64,000 bases of DNA. It comes from Geopsychrobacter electrodiphilus DSM 16401. Its GTDB lineage: Bacteria > Desulfobacterota > Desulfuromonadia > Desulfuromonadales > Geopsychrobacteraceae. The stretch is taken from NCBI RefSeq assembly GCF_000384395.1, contig NZ_ARWE01000001.1, positions 1,178,001-1,242,000 of the forward strand. Reading direction: 5' to 3'. Position numbers and translations under genes: made by a program. The notes below the pieces were generated by a model. The model had not been told where the DNA came from. It saw only the letters and a program-made list of their open reading frames with translations, and made no database searches. Positions 58,383-64,000 of this stretch are shown here, one piece after another; the first letter of the stretch is position 1; every line of letters starts with the position of its first letter.

Positions 58383-60533
58383 CTATAGTGCCTGGACCAT
58401 TTCTGATTTTTCTTGAACCCTTGCTTGAGACCAGACGGTCACCTGATTTCGACCACTATTTTTAGCCTGGAACAGTGCCTTATCAGCCAGATTTAAGAGT
58501 TCATAGAGGTCGGTGCTGTCAGAAGGAAAGGTTGCTAATCCGATCGAGACTGTTAGCTTCTGCTGTGGCTGACTCTCTTCCATCCCGATAAAATTCCCCT
58601 CTTCGATACACGTGCAAAGTTTTTGTGCAACGGCCAGACCTCCTTCCTTGCTTGCTTTTGGCAGCAGGACCACAAACTCTTCTCCACCAAAGCGTGCTAC
58701 CAGATCTATCCCGCGGGTATTCTGCAGCAGTAATGCAGCGACCTTCTTTAGGGCAATATCGCCTTTGAGGTGTCCATGAATGTCGTTGTAGGTTTTAAAA
58801 TGGTCTATATCGATCATAAGTAGGCTGAACGTGCTGTGGTAACGGCGGGATTGCGCCCATTCCCGTTGAAGGTAGTCCTGAAATTGTCGTCGGTTGGCCA
58901 GACCGGTCAGATCATCCGTGGCTGAAAGGGCTCGGGTTTTTTCATAAAGTCGCGAATTCTCAATGGAGATTGCCGCCTGATCGGCAATGGCTTGGGCCAT
59001 CTGTTGAGCCATAGCGTTAAAGGCTTTTATTTGCTGATGATGTATGTTGAGCACGCCTATGAGCCGATTTTGCAGGACCATCGGCATTGACAAAAGGCTC
59101 CCTGTCGATACCCAACGGCCCTTGTAGTTAAGATTTCTCTGGTCGACACTTAGGTCAGGGCTATAGATAGGTCGCATGCTCGCTGCTACCATGCCGCTGA
59201 TCCCTTCTCCCAGGATAAATGACAGGCCTTTGGTTGTTTTGGTTTCGAGTCCTGTTGTTTTGACGACCTCCAAAGACTCAGATCCTGGCTGATAAAGTAG
59301 CAAGACGATGCTGTCACAGTGAAGCGCTTCACGGAAAATGGTGAATATTTTATCAAACAACAAGTTTTGATCCAGGGCTGAAGTCAGGCTGCGAGAAACC
59401 TGGAACAGCGCTGACAATTCCTCATACTGTTCCTTGAGTAAGATATTGGCCCTTTCTATCTCATAACTTTTTTTCTTCAAGTTCATGTTGTATTTCAATG
59501 TTTCTTGATTGAGAGCTTCAGATTTTTCTGCTTCGAGTCGATTTGCGTAAAGAATTTCGAGTTGACCCAGCATCTGGTTGAAACTTGTGCCCAGTTCATA
59601 TAGATGAGAGCCTGGTGCGATGAGGGTTCTATTTGAAAGGTTTCCTTTGGCTACCTGATGAATGGTGTGGAGTAAATTTTTTAAAGGAGTTAGTGAGCGC
59701 AACAGCAGGCGATAGTAGAAGGTTGCCCCAATGATAAGTGTCAGAACAACGGTCAGCAATAATCGCCAGCTATTTGTAAAGAGCAAATTATTCATGTCCT
59801 TTAGTGAACGACTGGCGGAAAGGTAGAGCACGCCATTACTGCCAAGAGGTAGCGGCGACAGCATACTGTGATATCCAAAACCTTCAAGGTGTGAGGTTGA
59901 TAAATTAATGCCATTTGCAATCTGGTTTATCGTCTTTTCGCTCAAAAATGATTCGATTTTATATTGGTCGTTGCTACTGGCCATGAGTCGACCTGTGTCG
60001 GAGTAAAGAGCAAGGTCGCAAAAGAAGCGATCAGCAAGGATCTTTAAAAGCTTCTGGTCGATTGGAAATTGCAGAATAAGTGCATTGTGTTGACTCGTAG
60101 CTGGTTCAACCAGAGTCAGCGAGTAGAGTTCAGTCTGGCTGTCGTAGGTAATGTTCCGCATGCTGGTATGACTGAGCCTGACAGCGTTAACCATATCCCG
60201 AAGGGGTGGACTTAGGCTGTCATGTGAATCGAACAGATGGAGATTCAGAAGGGGTTGATAGGCACGTATCTGAAATTCAAGAGTTTGGGTTGAAATTGAG
60301 GAAGGCTTCTGACTCAGCAAGCGTAGCAGCTCAGCGAGAAATAATTCGCGCTGTTTGAGGTCCTGGTACACCATCTGTTGGGCGTGATTCAGCTGTACGT
60401 CGATTGAGACACCAAGACTGCGTTGCAATAGCAGCCCTGAGCCGATGACAGAGGTTGCAGCCAGGAGCAACGAGAGCGCTATGAGCGGCCAGATGAGCTG
60501 CTTGAGTAATGGAAAGGTTTTGAGTTGGGGCAT
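58383..60533 (-). CDS. Membrane diguanylate cyclase with HAMP and GAF domains (716 aa)
   Basis: Membrane helices at about 13-35 and 255-278 bracket a periplasmic sensor; a HAMP linker, a coiled coil, a GAF domain (370-525) and a GGDEF domain follow. GGEEF is at 616-620 and the inhibitory RxxD (R607-D610) lies exactly five residues before it, so product inhibition is likely. It makes c-di-GMP. It is 30 bases downstream of the HD-GYP gene on the same strand. Confidence 0.9.
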   Translation of the reverse strand: MPQLKTFPLLKQLIWPLIALSLLLAATSVIGSGLLLQRSLGVSIDVQLNHAQQMVYQDLKQRELFLAELLRLLSQKPSSISTQTLEFQIRAYQPLLNLHLFDSHDSLSPPLRDMVNAVRLSHTSMRNITYDSQTELYSLTLVEPATSQHNALILQFPIDQKLLKILADRFFCDLALYSDTGRLMASSNDQYKIESFLSEKTINQIANGINLSTSHLEGFGYHSMLSPLPLGSNGVLYLSASRSLKDMNNLLFTNSWRLLLTVVLTLIIGATFYYRLLLRSLTPLKNLLHTIHQVAKGNLSNRTLIAPGSHLYELGTSFNQMLGQLEILYANRLEAEKSEALNQETLKYNMNLKKKSYEIERANILLKEQYEELSALFQVSRSLTSALDQNLLFDKIFTIFREALHCDSIVLLLYQPGSESLEVVKTTGLETKTTKGLSFILGEGISGMVAASMRPIYSPDLSVDQRNLNYKGRWVSTGSLLSMPMVLQNRLIGVLNIHHQQIKAFNAMAQQMAQAIADQAAISIENSRLYEKTRALSATDDLTGLANRRQFQDYLQREWAQSRRYHSTFSLLMIDIDHFKTYNDIHGHLKGDIALKKVAALLLQNTRGIDLVARFGGEEFVVLLPKASKEGGLAVAQKLCTCIEEGNFIGMEESQPQQKLTVSIGLATFPSDSTDLYELLNLADKALFQAKNSGRNQVTVWSQARVQEKSEMVQAL

Positions 60534-60563
60534 CTGCCGTGGTCCTTCCCCTCATTCTATCTC

Positions 60564-62606
60564 TTAGTTGGTCAAGTGTTCGGTGTGCATGAGTTCGATA
60601 AAAGCTTTCGCAACCCGGGGGTCAAACTGAGTGCCGGCATAAAGCCCAATTTCATTGAGGGCAACATCCTTGGAAAGTGCTTTTCGGTAGGGGCGATCAG
60701 AGGTCATAGCGTCGTAGCTGTCTACGACAGACAAGATCCGCGCTTCAAAGAGCAGTTTTTCTCCAGACAATCCTAATGGATAACCTTGCCCATCGAAGCG
60801 CTCATGATGCTGCCCGATGATCTCACGGACGCGGACCAGAAACTGGATGGGCTCGAGAATCCGCATGCCAATCACGGGGTGTTGGCGTAACAGGTCGATG
60901 TCGTTTGGAGAGAGTTGATCAATCTTGTGCAGCAAAAAGCTGTCAATGCCGATCTTACCAATATCGTGAAGTATGGCGGCCTGTTCGAGGTCCTTTTGAG
61001 AAGGCTCTGGCAGATTGAGGCATTTCGCCAGAGCCAGGGCATAGCGAGTAACCCGTTCTGAGTGGCCACGGGTATATGGATCACTTGCTTCTATAGCTGA
61101 TACCAAGGCATGGACGGTATTGAGATAGGTACTTTGTTGATCCTCATATAATTGTGCGTTTTTAATCGCTACACTCGCTTGAGCGGCAATCGTTGAGAGC
61201 AATTCCAAATCTTCATCACTGAAGGCAACACCGTTTGGTCGGTTTGCAATCGTCAGGGTGCCGAAAATTTCATTATGAACAAACAGTGGGGCACAGATAA
61301 CCGTTTCACGGGCAAAGCCGAGGCGACTCATGCGTGTGAAGTCTCGAGACTCTTCAATTTTACGAATGAGAACCGGCTCGCGGTTTTCAATAACCCAATT
61401 AGAGACTCCACCGCGAGAAAGTTCAATTGACATCCTGGGGTCAAAAACGGGACTGTTTAATCCAAAAACACTCCCGATGCGCAGTGAATTTCTATTTTTA
61501 TCCAGCAGCAAAATATACCCGATACTGCCATTAAGGGAGTCGAGTGCCTTTTGCAACAGCAGGTTGAAGAGTTGCCCGAGGTCCATGGTAGAGTTGACCG
61601 CCAGCCCCATTTTATACAGGGATGACAGACGGTTGACCGCGCTGGCAAGGTTGGTGTTGCGGTCTTCAAGGTCCCCTGCCAGGTCGGCAATTTTAAAGTT
61701 CGCCTCTTCGACCTCCTCGAGCCGTTCTTCGAGGGTTATGTTTAGATATTCAATTTCACTGAGTCGATCCTCAAGGGTCATGTTCATATTTTCGAGTTCT
61801 GACTGGTGGGAAAGTTTTTCGCGATGAATAGCAGTTTCCCGCTCGTAGGTAATTGTCGAATCGATGAGAGACTGCAGACGTGCCACCATCCTGTTGAACT
61901 TCAGGGAGAGTGTCGACATTTCACGAGAACTGGTGATGTCTGTAGACGCATGTTCAAATTCACCATTTTCGAGTTTGGTCATTGCTTCGACCATCTGGCG
62001 AATAGGAGAATCTACATAATAGAGAATAAAGAAGGTGATCGAGAAAATCAGAATGACAATAATGGAGGCAGATGAAAGGAGAGTAGCTTCCCGGCCTTTT
62101 CTCTGCAGCGAATCAATACCGTCAAGGGATAGATGAACATTAAGGATGCCCAGCAATTTTAATTGCGGATTGTGGCAACGGTGGCAATCATTTTCATTGA
62201 AGATCGGCAGTGTCGATATGAATCGATTCCCTTCCCGGGTCATGAAAGAGAACTGCTCCGGCGACAGACGATAGGTCATCAGGTCCGCCGCTTCCACAAT
62301 TTGATCATCCTCGGCATCAGATGAAGAAAGCAGAATTTTTCCGTTCGGATCAATGATCCGGATACCGCTAATGGTCTGTTCTTGGGTGATTTGTTTCAGG
62401 ATGCTGGCGACATCTTTGTTGCGTCCGATCGACATGGAGGTACGAATACTGTTGTGGATAGTGTCGGAGATGATTCGACTTTCATGTGCTGCAACGCGTT
62501 CAATCATGGCTGACTGTGTCCGCAGATTATGCCAGGCTCCCAAGAGAACGGCGATAATCGTGATGCCAATCGTCAACCCTAATATTTTAATTTTAAGTGA
62601 GTTCAT
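60564..62606 (-). CDS. HD-GYP c-di-GMP phosphodiesterase with periplasmic CxxCH sensor (680 aa)
   Basis: Membrane helices at about 7-25 and 176-198 bracket a periplasmic domain with a heme-c-like motif, C141-H-R-C144-H145. A HAMP, a heptad-rich coiled coil (245-315), a GAF domain (330-485), and an HD-GYP domain follow: H547-D548 in HDIGKIG, H600-H601 and GYP at 608-610. It degrades c-di-GMP. It is the first gene of a pair with the GGDEF enzyme. Heme binding is inferred from the motif. Confidence 0.9.
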   Translation of the reverse strand: MNSLKIKILGLTIGITIIAVLLGAWHNLRTQSAMIERVAAHESRIISDTIHNSIRTSMSIGRNKDVASILKQITQEQTISGIRIIDPNGKILLSSSDAEDDQIVEAADLMTYRLSPEQFSFMTREGNRFISTLPIFNENDCHRCHNPQLKLLGILNVHLSLDGIDSLQRKGREATLLSSASIIVILIFSITFFILYYVDSPIRQMVEAMTKLENGEFEHASTDITSSREMSTLSLKFNRMVARLQSLIDSTITYERETAIHREKLSHQSELENMNMTLEDRLSEIEYLNITLEERLEEVEEANFKIADLAGDLEDRNTNLASAVNRLSSLYKMGLAVNSTMDLGQLFNLLLQKALDSLNGSIGYILLLDKNRNSLRIGSVFGLNSPVFDPRMSIELSRGGVSNWVIENREPVLIRKIEESRDFTRMSRLGFARETVICAPLFVHNEIFGTLTIANRPNGVAFSDEDLELLSTIAAQASVAIKNAQLYEDQQSTYLNTVHALVSAIEASDPYTRGHSERVTRYALALAKCLNLPEPSQKDLEQAAILHDIGKIGIDSFLLHKIDQLSPNDIDLLRQHPVIGMRILEPIQFLVRVREIIGQHHERFDGQGYPLGLSGEKLLFEARILSVVDSYDAMTSDRPYRKALSKDVALNEIGLYAGTQFDPRVAKAFIELMHTEHLTN

Positions 62607-62994
62607 GGGTCGCGCTTTTCAGCCTTAGCTCGGCCTTAAGGCCGGGTTTTGTCGCTAAAAGCCCATTCAATCGAGGGGCTGAATTTCTTGGTGCGTTTAT
62701 GGATTACAGTGACGCAAAAAGTTTTTAACGTGGCTGGCACCCAGATTGAGGTCGGAGGAGCATGAATAGTCAATGGGTTTTATTGCACGGCCATCCCTTA
62801 AGTGTTAGCGATTTGCAAATTGTCTGCCAGCAGAATTCTTTTGTGCCAGGGGTTCATTTAAAGTCGATTGCGACCGGGATTCAAGGGATTTTAGCCATCC
62901 TCGCGTGAGGAAAATGAATTTGACTTTGCCCCGTAACTATGATTTTCTAGGTCGCTGGTTTGCCCGGGATATGGGCGTTACAGAATGGTGTCGG
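62607..62994 (+). other. Region between the HD-GYP gene and queA
   Basis: This 388-base region contains a 7-bp palindrome at 62629-62646, a 48-codon ORF (62762-62908) and no clear promoter consensus. Confidence 0.4.
62762..62908 (+). CDS. Short ORF of unknown function (48 aa)
   Basis: ATG after GGAGGAG (spacing very short). Product begins MNSQWVLLHGHPLSVSDLQI and has no recognised family; faint likeness to the N-terminus of aromatic amino acid ammonia-lyases, perhaps a remnant. Ends 86 bases before queA. Confidence 0.3.
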   Translation: MNSQWVLLHGHPLSVSDLQIVCQQNSFVPGVHLKSIATGIQGILAILA

Positions 62995-64000
62995 ATGCAG
63001 TTGGAAAATTTTGATTATGTGCTGCCTGATGAATTAATTGCGCAGTATCCGGCCAGGAGCCGTGACGATTCACGTTTGATGCGTCTGGATCGACAGTCGA
63101 AAACAATTTCTACTGGTGCTTTTCTTGAGATCGTTGACTCCTTTGTCCCCGGGGATCTCTTAATCCTCAACGACACCCGGGTCCGGTCTGCACGCCTACT
63201 GGGGAAAAAAGATTCAGGGGGACAGGTTGAACTCCTTCTGCTCAGGCGAATGCCGGGTGAGCCCGAGGACTGGCGCTGTTTGGGCCGCAGTTCACGCCCC
63301 CTGAGACCAGGGACACTGATTGATTTTGCGGAGGGCTTAAGCGCAGAGATTTTACCCGGCGGGGTTGATCAAGAGCGGATAGTGCGATTCTGTCGGGTCG
63401 AGAATTTTGAGGCTTTGATTGAAAGGATCGGTCATCTGCCTTTACCGCCCTATATCAGACGTGCTGATCAGCAGACCGATCGTGAGCGTTATCAGACCGT
63501 TTTTGCCCAGAATCTGGGCGCGGTCGCAGCACCCACGGCAGGGTTGCATTTTACTCAATCCCTGCTGCAGCAATTGCGTCTTAAGGGTGTTCAGATTGAA
63601 ACTTTGACCCTGCATGTCGGGATCGGTACTTTCCTGCCGGTACGGGTTGAAAATGTGCATGACCATCGTATGCATAGCGAGGCCTATCAGGTGCCTGAAT
63701 CCACGGCCACTGCGGTAAATCGCGCCAAGCAGGAAGGTCGGAGGGTTGTTGCTCTCGGGACAACCGCGGCGCGCACGCTTGAAACGGCTACTGATGAACA
63801 GGGGGCTTTGGTCCCTGGGGCCGGGGAGAGTGAAATTTTTATCTTTCCGGGATATAAATTTAAAACAGTCAATGGGCTGGTTACAAATTTCCACCTACCC
63901 AAATCGACCTTGTTGATGCTGGTCAGCGCCCTCGCTGGACGTGAGTTTATTTTAGAAGCCTACCAACGGGCAATTGCTGAGCGGTTTCGTTTTTTCAGCT
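62995..64000 (+). CDS. queA: tRNA preQ1(34) S-adenosylmethionine ribosyltransferase-isomerase (3' cut by window)
   Basis: QueA turns preQ1 in tRNA into epoxyqueuosine. The product starts MQLENFDYVLPDELIAQYPA as the family does. Also present: LLILNDTRVRSARLLGKK, GAVAAPTAGLHFTQSLLQ, LHVGIGTFLPVRVENVHDHRMH and TNFHLPKSTLLMLVSA. An in-frame ATG at 62914 would add 27 residues; I use 62995 because it fits known relatives, though neither start has a good ribosome site. The stop lies beyond base 64000. Confidence 0.95.
   Translation, partial: MQLENFDYVLPDELIAQYPARSRDDSRLMRLDRQSKTISTGAFLEIVDSFVPGDLLILNDTRVRSARLLGKKDSGGQVELLLLRRMPGEPEDWRCLGRSSRPLRPGTLIDFAEGLSAEILPGGVDQERIVRFCRVENFEALIERIGHLPLPPYIRRADQQTDRERYQTVFAQNLGAVAAPTAGLHFTQSLLQQLRLKGVQIETLTLHVGIGTFLPVRVENVHDHRMHSEAYQVPESTATAVNRAKQEGRRVVALGTTAARTLETATDEQGALVPGAGESEIFIFPGYKFKTVNGLVTNFHLPKSTLLMLVSALAGREFILEAYQRAIAERFRFFS

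Noticed and set aside
62629-62650. Palindrome with T run before queA as a terminator
   Set aside because: No + strand gene precedes it, so termination there is unsupported.

Overview
The window reads as chromosome of a Gram-negative deltaproteobacterium of the Desulfuromonadales/Geobacter type. This is an inference from gene content: FrdCAB-type succinate dehydrogenase/fumarate reductase, a selABD set with a selenocysteine-containing SelD, a CxxCH (heme c-like) sensor and oxidoreductase, a MucR/Ros regulator, many GAF/HAMP signalling proteins, and tandem mre/mrd cell-shape genes.

Layout. Bases 1-6982 are the end of a prophage structural module (tail/adhesin proteins, all on +). The first gene is cut by the window edge, and the module stops next to the 3' end of a tRNA-Ala(GGC) gene (7065-7140, -), a plausible integration site. 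Bases 7296-11937 carry selA-selB-selD plus a tiny TatA-like gene; selD is read through an in-frame UGA at 10747. Bases 11976-17755 (-) hold a pseudokinase-exonuclease fusion, a TPR lipoprotein, purC and a PpiD-like chaperone. Bases 17960-23451 (+) are mreB-mreC-mreD-mrdA-rodA, followed on - by yidD-rarA. Bases 25374-29388 (+) are nadK, recN, a short N-acetylglutamate synthase-like acetyltransferase and an M23 peptidase. secA (29651) has a possibly structured leader; a hybrid receiver-GAF-histidine kinase, argJ, deoC, deoB and a DUF2914 protein follow.

Bases 37743-44926: mucR (-), a dGTPase-like gene, two CheW-like genes, a receiver protein with 14 tandem seven-residue acidic repeats, and valS. 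Bases 44927-48618: a 347-base regulatory region and frdCAB. Bases 48756-55712: lipid kinase, DsbC-like protein with CxxCH, leuB, orphan EcfT, truA, rplM-rpsI and argC. Bases 55836-58363: a membrane TPR protein with ten TTQPV repeats and an L,D-transpeptidase-like protein, both ending in a similar NTF2-like domain. Bases 58383-62606 (-): an HD-GYP phosphodiesterase with a periplasmic CxxCH motif followed by a GGDEF cyclase, a c-di-GMP make-and-break pair. The window ends inside queA.

Most genes are housekeeping. The points most worth following are the pseudokinase-DnaQ fusion, the CheW pair with its acidic-repeat receiver, the paired CxxCH HD-GYP/GGDEF sensors, the secretory YidD variant, the secA leader, the selenoprotein SelD and the frd upstream region.
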